The notes below the pieces were generated by a model. It saw nothing but the letters and a program-made list of their open reading frames with translations. It searched no databases and was not told the origin of the DNA. The translations under genes and the position numbers were made by a program. DNA of 41,508 bases from Candidatus Nanopelagicales bacterium (GTDB taxonomy: Bacteria > Actinomycetota > Actinomycetes > S36-B12 > UBA5976), in the NCBI GenBank assembly GCA_023260395.1, contig JALQVI010000008.1, positions 1 through 41,508 on the forward strand, read 5' to 3'. Below, in pieces: positions 32,620 to 40,844 of the stretch (its first letter is position 1; every line of letters starts with the position of its first letter).

Positions 32620-33341
32620 AAAATTGGCCAGGGGATAGCTGGCCAATCAGGTGAAGGCTCTGGGAATGCTCCGAGTTCAATGAGGCCCTGAATGCGATTT
32701 TGAGTTGCCAAGATTTCTTGGGATGTAAGTAAGTGTGTGAATTCATCATTGTGAATTGCTTTGGCAGAGTTGTGTAATAGTTCAACTTCATCGGCAGTAA
32801 ATGGTTCGCCAATCCATCCCCATAAAACTGTTCGTAGTTTGGGTTCATGGTGAAAAGTCACGCCATGGTCGATGGCGAAGTGATTTCCATCGTCATCAGT
32901 GAGGATATGGCCGCCTTTACGATCAGCGTTATTGATGACTGCATCGAACAGAGCCAGCTTGCGTAGATTTAACTCATGTGAGTGCGCAAGCACAACTTCT
33001 TGACCCCGCTCATTGGAGCCGGACATGACAACATGCCAATTTTCGGGAGTCTCGGCGGGTGGGAGGATGTCGACCGAAAGCACTTCGGCATCTACCCAGC
33101 GTTGAAAACTTCCTAGGCCCATTGGGCCTTCGCGAAGGTCTGTTTGGGGTACGAGATTCCAGCCAGCAATTTGCGAAAGTAGGTATGAAGCACGTTCACG
33201 ATGCGCCAAATTTCCGTCAGGGAAATCCCACAATGGACGTTCGCCAGATATTGGCTTGTAAACAAATTGAGTGTCGTTTTCACGAACCACAATGGTGGAG
33301 TTGGACGCATTTTCCATGCGACCAAGAATCTCCAATGTCAT
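32616..33341 (-). CDS. SCO1664 family protein (PI3/4-kinase-like fold)
   Basis: This 241-residue protein belongs to the SCO1664 family, resembling the phosphatidylinositol 3/4-kinase-like fold. Kinase-like features are the lysine in VYKPISGERPLWDFP, the catalytic-loop-like FDAVINNADRKGGHIL and the metal-binding-loop-like FAIDHGVTFH. The substrate is unknown. In most actinobacteria I know of it lies on the same strand after DUF3090 and before mshC; here it faces DUF3090 tail to tail and overlaps mshC by four bases on the minus strand. Confidence 0.85.
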   Translation of the reverse strand: MTLEILGRMENASNSTIVVRENDTQFVYKPISGERPLWDFPDGNLAHRERASYLLSQIAGWNLVPQTDLREGPMGLGSFQRWVDAEVLSVDILPPAETPENWHVVMSGSNERGQEVVLAHSHELNLRKLALFDAVINNADRKGGHILTDDDGNHFAIDHGVTFHHEPKLRTVLWGWIGEPFTADEVELLHNSAKAIHNDEFTHLLTSQEILATQNRIQGLIELGAFPEPSPDWPAIPWPIF

Positions 33342-34555
33342 GCGATTCCTAAAAGTGCATCAATAGTCTGCGAAAGAAGTGTTGGACTTGATGGGTCGCT
33401 GTCATCGCCGTTTAACGTGGCATGAGCCCATTCATCGATCAAGCCAATTGCGCGGGGAGTATCCAAATCATTGGTAAGTGCGGCGCCGATTTGAGCAGTA
33501 ATGTCCAGGGCACCTGCTGGTTGGGAAAGGGCTGCTCGCCAACGCTCTAGTCGAGCAACAGCGGTATCTAAGCTGCTGTCGAACCATTCCCATTCTGTTC
33601 GATAGTGATTGTTCAAAATGGTCAATCGGATGGCCATTGGATCAATGCCAGATGCGGTGAGTTTGGAAACAAAAACTAGGTTGCCAAGAGACTTGCTCAT
33701 TTTTTCGCCGTTGAGTGCGACCATACCGGTATGCATGAAGGCCCTAGCGAATGGTTGTTCACCAGTTGCAGTTTCGGCGTGAGCGGCGCTCATTTCGTGG
33801 TGCGGGAACTTTAAGTCACTGCCACCGCCTTGAACGTCAATTGTGTTACCGAGGTACTTCAAGGCAATTGCAGCGCATTCAATGTGCCAGCCTGGTCGCC
33901 CAGCGCCTAATTCAGTAGGCCACGAAGGATCGTTAGGGCGCTCGTGGCGCCACAACAAAGCATCAAGTGGATCGTGTTTTCCAGGGCGTTGTGGATCGCC
34001 ACCGCGCTGGCTAAAGATTGCGATCATTTCATCGCGTGAAAGATGAGCGATTTCTCCGAGTAGTCGAGCCTTCGTGATGTCGTAGTACAAGTCGCCATCG
34101 AGGTCGTACACGGCATCAGCAGCCTTCAATTGGTTGATTCGTTCAACCACTAAGTCAATGGATTCAACTGCGCCAATGTAGTTAGCAGGGGGAATCACGC
34201 GAAGTGCTTCCATGTCGCTACGGAAAAGGTTTGTTTGCTCAACGGCGATGTCTTGCCAGTCACGGTCAGTTGCGGCTGCGCGCTCGATAAGTGGATCGTC
34301 AACGTCTGTGACATTTTGGGTGTAATTCACAGTTGCTCCGCAGGCTCGCCAGATGCGCTGCAAAGTATCGAAGGCTACGTATGTTGCTGCATGCCCCATG
34401 TGGGTGGCGTCATACGGAGTGATGCCACATACATACATGGTGACTTCTCGGTCGCAGTCGAGTTGCACTAATTCCTGTGAAACGGAATCGAAGACTCGCA
34501 ACGGACCAAACGTTTGAGTTGTCGCAGGAACTGCGACGGGCGACCATGCCTGCAT
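33338..34555 (-). CDS. mshC: Cysteine--GlcN-Ins ligase MshC (mycothiol synthesis)
   Basis: MshC joins cysteine to the glucosaminyl-inositol precursor with ATP, a committed step of mycothiol synthesis. The 405-residue protein is related to cysteinyl-tRNA synthetase. It has C43 (zinc ligand) in YVCGITPYDATHMGHA, with the HIGH-type motif H52-M-G-H55, GWHIECAA for further zinc ligation, GSDLKFPHHE, and GEKMSKSLGN as the KMSKS loop. It lacks the tRNA-binding C-terminal domain, which separates it from CysS. The ATG at 34555 lies inside an inverted repeat and seven bases after a -10-like TAGACT. Confidence 0.94.
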   Translation of the reverse strand: MQAWSPVAVPATTQTFGPLRVFDSVSQELVQLDCDREVTMYVCGITPYDATHMGHAATYVAFDTLQRIWRACGATVNYTQNVTDVDDPLIERAAATDRDWQDIAVEQTNLFRSDMEALRVIPPANYIGAVESIDLVVERINQLKAADAVYDLDGDLYYDITKARLLGEIAHLSRDEMIAIFSQRGGDPQRPGKHDPLDALLWRHERPNDPSWPTELGAGRPGWHIECAAIALKYLGNTIDVQGGGSDLKFPHHEMSAAHAETATGEQPFARAFMHTGMVALNGEKMSKSLGNLVFVSKLTASGIDPMAIRLTILNNHYRTEWEWFDSSLDTAVARLERWRAALSQPAGALDITAQIGAALTNDLDTPRAIGLIDEWAHATLNGDDSDPSSPTLLSQTIDALLGIA

Positions 34556-34574
34556 AGTGTTAAGTCTATGCAGG
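34549..34574. other. Inverted repeat containing the mshC start codon
   Basis: CCTGCATAG and CTATGCAGG form a 9-bp perfect inverted repeat with an 8-base loop. On the minus strand the mshC ATG is in the 3' arm. In read-through RNA from gnd it would sit in a hairpin stem; a leaderless mRNA starting at the ATG would not contain the 5' arm. Confidence 0.5.
34563..34568 (-). promoter_or_regulatory. -10 element TAGACT, probable leaderless start of mshC
   Basis: TAGACT on the minus strand is followed by seven bases (TAACACT) and the mshC ATG. No ribosome binding site is visible. It overlaps the inverted repeat. Confidence 0.45.
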
Positions 34575-34592
34575 GCTCACGTTGGTCGCTTG

Positions 34593-35639
34593 CTAGTCCT
34601 TCTTTTCGTGGTGTCCGCCGAATTGCTTACGCATTGCCGAAAGCACCTTGTTGGCAAAGTTTGAACGATCGCGCGACTCGAAACGTGAGAACACTGCAGC
34701 GGAAAGCACCGGCGCAGGAACACCTTCTTCGATTGCGGCAATGGCAGTCCAGCGTCCTTCACCAGAGTCTGAAACTCGACCGCTGAATTCTTCGAGTGCT
34801 GGTGACTCGTGAAGTGCGATGGCTGTGAGGTCAAGTAGCCAAGATGCGACGACACTTCCTCGTCGCCACAGTTCTGTAATTGCAGGAACATCGAATTCGT
34901 ATTGGTAATGCTCTGGGTTGGCTAATGGAGCCGTTTCAGCGTCTGCAGTTCGAGGTTTGAGGCCCTCGTCAGCCGACTTCAAGATGTTGAGACCTTCGGC
35001 ATACGCAGCCATGAGTCCGTATTCAATGCCGTTATGCACCATCTTGACGAAGTGACCAGCACCTGATGGTCCACAATGCAACCAACCGCGTTCTTCGGTT
35101 GTGGTCTCGCCTTCGCGATTTGGTGTGCGAGGAGCTGCATCAAAACCAGGTGATACGGCATCCCAAATATTCGACAGGCTTGAGACGGCGGCAGTGTCGC
35201 CACCAATCATCAAGCAGTAACCACGTTCGCGGCCCCATACGCCACCGCTGGTTCCGACGTCTAAGAAATGAATGCCTTTTTCTTTGGCTGTTGCACTGTG
35301 CTTCAAATCGTCGCGGTAGTAAGAGTTGCCGCCATCGATAATCATGTCGCCAGGGGAGAGTTTGTTGATTAGTTCTGCAACAACATTTTCGGTGATGGAA
35401 CCGGCTGGAACCATGACCCATACTGCGCGAGGTGCAGGCAATTGTTTAATAAGGCTGTCAATGGTTGCAGCGGCACTGATGAATTCAGGATTTTCTACAG
35501 CTAAACCTGTTGCGACATCAGGGTTTGTGTCGAAAGCGACAGTGTTGATTGAAGCATCTGAAATACGGCGAACGAGATTAGCTCCCATTCGGCCAAGACC
35601 AATCATTCCAATGTGTGCGATTTGAGTAGTGTTGGACAC
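34593..35639 (-). CDS. gnd: 6-phosphogluconate dehydrogenase, decarboxylating (short type)
   Basis: Gnd oxidises and decarboxylates 6-phosphogluconate to ribulose 5-phosphate. The 348-residue product is the short form, lacking the C-terminal extension of the 470-residue enzyme. It has the Rossmann motif MIGLGRMGANLVRR, DGGNSYYRDD, and the catalytic lysine in FVKMVHNGIEYG. The start is GTG at 35639 with AGGGAG five bases upstream. It is divergent from pgi, which belongs to the same sugar-phosphate metabolism, and lies 37 bases upstream of mshC on the same strand. Confidence 0.92.
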   Translation of the reverse strand: MSNTTQIAHIGMIGLGRMGANLVRRISDASINTVAFDTNPDVATGLAVENPEFISAAATIDSLIKQLPAPRAVWVMVPAGSITENVVAELINKLSPGDMIIDGGNSYYRDDLKHSATAKEKGIHFLDVGTSGGVWGRERGYCLMIGGDTAAVSSLSNIWDAVSPGFDAAPRTPNREGETTTEERGWLHCGPSGAGHFVKMVHNGIEYGLMAAYAEGLNILKSADEGLKPRTADAETAPLANPEHYQYEFDVPAITELWRRGSVVASWLLDLTAIALHESPALEEFSGRVSDSGEGRWTAIAAIEEGVPAPVLSAAVFSRFESRDRSNFANKVLSAMRKQFGGHHEKKD

Positions 35640-35708
35640 TGTAACTCCCTAGGTTGCAACGCGTATTCTTAATGCTATCGGGTGCGATTCATGACAGAGG
35701 TGGCGCAT

Positions 35709-37328
35709 ATGTCCCAATTAGGTGCGGTCGGAACTGTTCCCTGGGAGCAATTGCAACAAACCGCTAGCCAGTGGCAAGAAACCCACATTCGTGACTTGTT
35801 TAATCAAGATCGAACACACATGAATAGTGTTGCCGCTGGAATCACCATGGACTACAGTCGTCAACGACTCAATGATGACGTCATCGCTTCCTTATTGGAC
35901 GTCGCCAGAGAGGCAGGTCTCGAAAGCACTCGCGATGCGATGTTTCGTGGCGAAGTCATAAATACGACTGAAGGTCGAAGTGTTCTTCATACTGCATTGC
36001 GTCTGCCTCGCGAGGCGACACTCGTGGTTGACGGGGTCGATGTCGTTCGCAATGTTCACGAAGTTTTAGACCGAATGGCAGAGCTAGCCAATGCAGTGCG
36101 CGATGGTCAATGGCTTGGCCACACAGGTAAACGCATTCGCCATGTCGTCAACATCGGAATTGGTGGATCCGATTTGGGTCCGGTGATGGCCCATGAGGCA
36201 TTGCGTCACTTTGTAAAACACGATCTTTCATTTCACTTCGTTAGCAACGTTGATAGCTCTGACATAGCTGAAGTTCTAAAGTTAATTGATCCGTTAGAGA
36301 CTCTTTTCATCGTCGCGAGTAAGACTTTTTCTACCCAAGAAACGATGATGAATGCGCGAACTGCCCGTGCCGCCTTATTAGCCGTCGTGCCAGATCATGA
36401 CGAATCGGCTATCGCCAAACACTTCGTTGCGTTATCCACGAATGAAGATCGCGTGTCTGAGTTCGGCATCGACTCGGCGAACATGTTTGGTTTCTGGGAC
36501 TGGGTTGGTGGGCGTTACTCCATGGACTCTGCCATCGGGTTGTCAACGATGATTGCCATCGGTCCAGAACGCTTTAGCGAAATGCTTGCAGGATTCAGAG
36601 CGATGGACGCGCACTTTGAGTCGGCGCCGCTCGAAAGAAACGTGCCAGTGTTGATGGGTCTCTTCGGCGTCTGGAACAGGTCGTTCTTAAACATTGCCAG
36701 TGTTGCCGTGCTGCCATACGACCAATACTTGAACAGATTTCCTGCCTATCTTCAGCAGCTTGTTATGGAGAGTAACGGCAAGCGAGTCAAACAAGACGGT
36801 TCGATTGTCGCAACGAATACTGGCGCGCTGTACTGGGGCGAGCCAGGTACGAACGGTCAACATTCGTTCTATCAACTTATTCATCAAGGTACTTCCGAGA
36901 TTGCATGCGACGTTATGTTTGCCGCGCAGTCACATAATCCAATTGGTGATCACCACGATGTCTTGGTCAGTAACGCATTAGGTCAAGCCAACGTATTTGC
37001 ATTCGGCCGGACTCGTGAAGAGGTCATTGCAGGCGGTGTCGAACCTCGTCTAGTGGAACATAAAGTAATGCCTGGAAACAGGCCCACGACAATGTTGATG
37101 GTCGATCGGTTCGATCCGCACACTCTTGGCGCACTAGTCGCGCTGTATGAGCACATGACTTTTGTTCAAGGTGTCGTGTGGGGCATTAATTCGTTTGATC
37201 AATGGGGAGTAGAGCTAGGTAAAGAAATGGCTAGTTCAATTGCGCCTTATTTGAGTAGCAATGAAGACGTCTCAAAGTTCGATTCGAGTACTGCCGAAGC
37301 AATTAAGTGGTACCGCGCTCGACGTTAA
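35709..37328 (+). CDS. pgi: Glucose-6-phosphate isomerase
   Basis: Pgi interconverts glucose 6-phosphate and fructose 6-phosphate. The 539-residue protein has the signature segments NIGIGGSDLGPVMA and NSFDQWGVELGK near the C terminus, plus WDWVGGRYS in the middle. The start ATG at 35709 has AGAGGTGG about seven bases upstream; in-frame GTG at 35682 and ATG at 35691 would add nine or six residues. It is divergent from gnd. The 3' end shares TTAA stop bases with the convergent PAC2 gene. Confidence 0.95.
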   Translation: MSQLGAVGTVPWEQLQQTASQWQETHIRDLFNQDRTHMNSVAAGITMDYSRQRLNDDVIASLLDVAREAGLESTRDAMFRGEVINTTEGRSVLHTALRLPREATLVVDGVDVVRNVHEVLDRMAELANAVRDGQWLGHTGKRIRHVVNIGIGGSDLGPVMAHEALRHFVKHDLSFHFVSNVDSSDIAEVLKLIDPLETLFIVASKTFSTQETMMNARTARAALLAVVPDHDESAIAKHFVALSTNEDRVSEFGIDSANMFGFWDWVGGRYSMDSAIGLSTMIAIGPERFSEMLAGFRAMDAHFESAPLERNVPVLMGLFGVWNRSFLNIASVAVLPYDQYLNRFPAYLQQLVMESNGKRVKQDGSIVATNTGALYWGEPGTNGQHSFYQLIHQGTSEIACDVMFAAQSHNPIGDHHDVLVSNALGQANVFAFGRTREEVIAGGVEPRLVEHKVMPGNRPTTMLMVDRFDPHTLGALVALYEHMTFVQGVVWGINSFDQWGVELGKEMASSIAPYLSSNEDVSKFDSSTAEAIKWYRARR

Positions 37329-38167
37329 TGTTCTCGACGTCGAAGGTAGCGTTCAAACTCTTTGGCAATCGCTTCGCCAGTAGCTTCGGGCAATTCTGCT
37401 GTGTCTTGAGATTCTTCGAGCAGACGAACGTAGTCAGCAAAATCTTCATCGTCGGAAATAAGATCCTCAACGCTTGCCTGCCATGCACGAGCGTCATCAA
37501 CGACATCGTTCATCGGTATAGAAATATCGAGCAGGTCTTCAAGGGATCGAAGCATGGACAAGGTTGCTTTCGGGCATGGCGAACCTGCGACGTAATGGGG
37601 AACTGCAGCCCACAAGGACATGGTTGCTAGGCCACGGTTCTCTGCTTCGTTCAGTAGGACGCCGAGAATGCCAGTTGGTCCTTCGTAGCGTGACGCTTCA
37701 AATCCTGTTAGTTCATTCAGCGACGGGTTGGATGTTGTACCAGTGACTGGAATTGGTCGAGTGTGTGAAACATCAGCAGTAAAAGCGCCTAAGGCAAGCA
37801 CGACCGTTGGCTTGTCCGTACTGATGTGCTCAAGAATTTCATCGCAGAATGTGCGCCACCGTAAATTTGGTTCGTCCCCGAGCACTGCGTAGACACGCGA
37901 GTCAGGAAGTTCTTTGACATCCGCGGTAAAAAGCAAAGTCTTGGGCCATTCAATCGAACGAGTTCCATCGATATCAGTGGAAACTGTTGGTCGACTTTCT
38001 TTGTAGTCGTAGAAGTTGTCGCCTTCGAGTTGTGCGATTTCTTGGGCATTCCATTGGTCGAGCAAGATTTCCAAGGTATCCGTCGCCGCTTCAGCCGCAT
38101 CGCTCCAGCCACCGAAGGCCACAATGACGACATTGCAGTCCTTTGGAAAGTTGGCCAATGTAGACAA
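37325..38167 (-). CDS. PAC2 family protein
   Basis: This 280-residue PAC2-domain protein is related by fold to eukaryotic proteasome assembly chaperone 2. It begins with VVIVAFGGWSDAAEAAT and contains VLALGAFTADVSHTRP and LWAAVPHYVAGSPCPKATL, typical of actinobacterial members. The C terminus is acidic and ends with basic RRREH. The start is TTG at 38167 with AGGAG five bases upstream. It lies next to trmI, arc and dop, so a role near the proteasome is suggested by context only. Confidence 0.87.
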   Translation of the reverse strand: MSTLANFPKDCNVVIVAFGGWSDAAEAATDTLEILLDQWNAQEIAQLEGDNFYDYKESRPTVSTDIDGTRSIEWPKTLLFTADVKELPDSRVYAVLGDEPNLRWRTFCDEILEHISTDKPTVVLALGAFTADVSHTRPIPVTGTTSNPSLNELTGFEASRYEGPTGILGVLLNEAENRGLATMSLWAAVPHYVAGSPCPKATLSMLRSLEDLLDISIPMNDVVDDARAWQASVEDLISDDEDFADYVRLLEESQDTAELPEATGEAIAKEFERYLRRREH

Positions 38168-38238
38168 TGAAACTCCTGCGGTTGGAATGGTTGTGCCTAT
38201 TGCAGTGAGTTTAGCAATGCGGTGACGCCGTTTCAGTG

Positions 38239-38264
38239 GTGAACCTGCGAGAATAGTGGTTCAC
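38239..38264. promoter_or_regulatory. Inverted repeat in trmI upstream region
   Basis: GTGAACC at 38239-38245 and GGTTCAC at 38258-38264 form a perfect 7-bp inverted repeat with 12 bases between, 26 bases before the trmI start. The centre has TGCGAGAAT, a possible extended -10, so the repeat may be an operator over the trmI-arc-dop promoter. Chance is possible. Confidence 0.3.
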
Positions 38265-38289
38265 GAACAACAAAAGCGCAAGGAGCATT

Positions 38290-39186
38290 ATGGTTGCCCG
38301 CAATGTCAGTGGTGTTTTCACCGAGGGCGATCGAGTGCAGTTAACAGACGTCAAAGCTCGCAAGCACACAATTGTGCTGCAGCATGGCAACAGTTTTTAT
38401 ACCAATCACGGCAGTATTGCGCACGATGAAATTATCGGACAGTACGAAGGCTGCACAGTGACGTCCACGGGCAACATGGTTTATCTCGCGCTTCGTCCGC
38501 TGTTAACAGATTTTGTGTTGTCGATGCCGCGTGGCGCTGCAGTTGTTTACCCAAAGGATGCCGCTGCCATTGTTGGCTTTGCCGATGTTTATCCTGGCGC
38601 AGTCGTGGTCGAAGCCGGTGTTGGTTCTGGAGCCCTCACATGCTCCTTGATTCGTGCTGTTGGCCCAACTGGCCGCGTGCACAGTTATGAACGTCGCGAA
38701 GATTTTGCCAAGATCGCGACCAAGAACATCACGAACTTTTTTGGTGAAACTCCACAAAACTGGTCAGTCACGTTAGGCAGTTTGCAAGAAGAAGTGCTTT
38801 CTCTGCCAGAGGCATCTGTAGACCGTGTTGTTTTGGACATGTTGGCTCCGTGGGAGTGTGTCGAGCCACTTGCCCAAGTCATTCGACCTGGTGGAGTTTT
38901 GATTGCCTATGTCGCAACGACAACTCAGATGTCGAACATGGTCGAAACATTGCGCCGTGACAAGCGGTGGACAGATCCAGAAGCGCAAGAATTAATCCAG
39001 CGACCATGGCACGTCGAAGGATTGGCAGTTCGCCCAAATCACCGAATGCAAGGTCACACCGGTTTCTTGGTTCAAGCTCGACGCTTGGCGCCGAATACTG
39101 TGTTGCCGCCACGTCGAATTCGTCCTGCTAAAGGCGCGACTGAGGGACTTGAAGCGTTAGGGTCGAACGAGGAGGCGTCGTCATGA
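38290..39186 (+). CDS. trmI: tRNA (adenine-N1)-methyltransferase TrmI
   Basis: TrmI makes m1A58 in the T loop of tRNA. The 298-residue protein has an N-terminal beta domain ([13 protein letters not shown]), the AdoMet motif [27 protein letters not shown] and the [13 protein letters not shown] motif of the catalytic region. The ATG at 38290 has AAGGAG five bases upstream. It overlaps arc by four bases (ATGA), the conserved actinobacterial order trmI-arc-dop. Confidence 0.93.
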   Translation: MVARNVSGVFTEGDRVQLTDVKARKHTIVLQHGNSFYTNHGSIAHDEIIGQYEGCTVTSTGNMVYLALRPLLTDFVLSMPRGAAVVYPKDAAAIVGFADVYPGAVVVEAGVGSGALTCSLIRAVGPTGRVHSYERREDFAKIATKNITNFFGETPQNWSVTLGSLQEEVLSLPEASVDRVVLDMLAPWECVEPLAQVIRPGGVLIAYVATTTQMSNMVETLRRDKRWTDPEAQELIQRPWHVEGLAVRPNHRMQGHTGFLVQARRLAPNTVLPPRRIRPAKGATEGLEALGSNEEASS

Positions 39187-40832
39187 CAGACAGCACAATT
39201 AACCCTGCCGAGGTAGCTACGCTGCACGAGCAGATTAATGAATTGAATGCGAATAATCAGCGCCTGTCCAGCACGCTTCGGGAGGCTCGCGAGCAGCTCA
39301 TTACTTTGAAAGAAGAAGTGGAGCGCTTGTCAGGTCCGCCAAACGGATATGCCATTTATGACAGTCCAGCAGCGAACGACATGGTCAATGTCAACGTCAA
39401 TGGTCGCAAGATGCGCGTTTCGATTGCGCCTTCGATTGATCAGTCGACACTTGAATCCGGTCAAGAAGTAATTCTTAACGAAGCCATGAATGTAGTCGTG
39501 GCTTGTGGATTTGAAGAACACGGTGAACTCGCAATCTTTAAAGAAATGCTTGAGGACGGTCGTCGTGCTTTGGTGTACGCCCGTGGAAGTGAAGAGCGCG
39601 TCGTTCGTTTAGCCGCACCGCTCATTGACGTAGAACTAAAGTCAGGGGACAGTGTTCTCTGTGACACTCGTTCGGGTTATGCCGTTGAGCGTATTGCTAA
39701 ATCGGAAGTTGAAGACCTCCAGCTCGAAGAAGTTCCGGATATGTCTTACGAAGACATTGGTGGCCTTGGTTCGCAGATCGATATCATTCGTGATTCTGTC
39801 GAATTGCCCTTCTTGCATCCAGAACTGTTCAAGGAGTACGAGCTAAAGCCGCCAAAGGGCATTTTGCTTTATGGCCCTCCGGGTTGTGGCAAGACTCTGA
39901 TTGCTAAAGCTGTCGCAAATTCACTGGCCAAAAAGACAGCGGAAATCAGTGGTGTTGGTGAAGGCAAGTCGTACTTCCTTAACATCAAGGGTCCTGAGTT
40001 GCTCAACAAATTTGTTGGCGAAACAGAACGTCAGATTCGCGTAATTTTCCAGAAGGCTCGCGAACATGCCAGTGCTGGTACTCCAGTCATCGTGTTCTTT
40101 GACGAAATGGATTCGCTATTCCGCACTCGTGGTAGCGGCGTTTCAAGTGACGTCGAAAACACAATTGTTCCTCAGTTGCTCAGTGAAATTGACGGCGTTG
40201 AAACCCTCGAAAACGTCATTGTTATCGGCGCATCAAACCGTGAAGACATGATCGATCCTGCGATCCTTCGCCCAGGTCGTCTCGATGTAAAGATTAAGAT
40301 CGAACGCCCTGATGCCCCAGCAGCAAAAGAAATTTTCGCAATCTACCTAACTCCTGAGGTTCCGCTAAGCCAAGCTGACATAGCCGCGCATGGCGGAGAC
40401 ACTGCATCTTTCATTAGCTTCGCAATCGACACAATTGTTGAACAAACGTATGCGCAAACTCGAGAGAACGAATTCCTTGAAGTGACCTACGCAAATGGCG
40501 ATAAGGAAATCATGTACTTCAAGGACTTTATGTCCGGTGCAATGATTGAAAACATTGTTTCCCGAGCAAAGAAAGCTGCCATCAAAGCAGAACTCGAAAC
40601 AGGGGAGCGTGGCATCACCTTGCAGCAATTGCTCACGGCTTGTTACGACGAATTTCGCGAAAACGAGGATTTGCCGAACACCACTAACCCAGATGATTGG
40701 GCTCGAATTTCAGGCAAGAAGGGTGAACGCATCGCGTTTATGCGGACTCTAGTTCATGGCGACGATTCGAACTCTGAAATGGATTCAGGTCGCATCATCG
40801 ACACGACCATTCCGGCCAACCCATACGTTTAA
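39183..40832 (+). CDS. arc: Proteasome-associated ATPase ARC/Mpa
   Basis: This ring ATPase recognises pupylated proteins, unfolds them and feeds them to the 20S proteasome. The 549-residue protein has an N-terminal coiled coil (about 8-50) that binds Pup, an OB-fold region (about 55-165), and the AAA+ domain with Walker A GPPGCGKT (231-238), Walker [13 protein letters not shown] and [19 protein letters not shown]. The C terminus ends NPYV, with a Tyr at the penultimate position as in the GQYL tail of Mpa that opens the proteasome gate. It overlaps trmI and is followed by dop after 12 bases. Confidence 0.96.
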   Translation: MTDSTINPAEVATLHEQINELNANNQRLSSTLREAREQLITLKEEVERLSGPPNGYAIYDSPAANDMVNVNVNGRKMRVSIAPSIDQSTLESGQEVILNEAMNVVVACGFEEHGELAIFKEMLEDGRRALVYARGSEERVVRLAAPLIDVELKSGDSVLCDTRSGYAVERIAKSEVEDLQLEEVPDMSYEDIGGLGSQIDIIRDSVELPFLHPELFKEYELKPPKGILLYGPPGCGKTLIAKAVANSLAKKTAEISGVGEGKSYFLNIKGPELLNKFVGETERQIRVIFQKAREHASAGTPVIVFFDEMDSLFRTRGSGVSSDVENTIVPQLLSEIDGVETLENVIVIGASNREDMIDPAILRPGRLDVKIKIERPDAPAAKEIFAIYLTPEVPLSQADIAAHGGDTASFISFAIDTIVEQTYAQTRENEFLEVTYANGDKEIMYFKDFMSGAMIENIVSRAKKAAIKAELETGERGITLQQLLTACYDEFRENEDLPNTTNPDDWARISGKKGERIAFMRTLVHGDDSNSEMDSGRIIDTTIPANPYV

Positions 40833-40844
40833 GAAGGCTTAACG

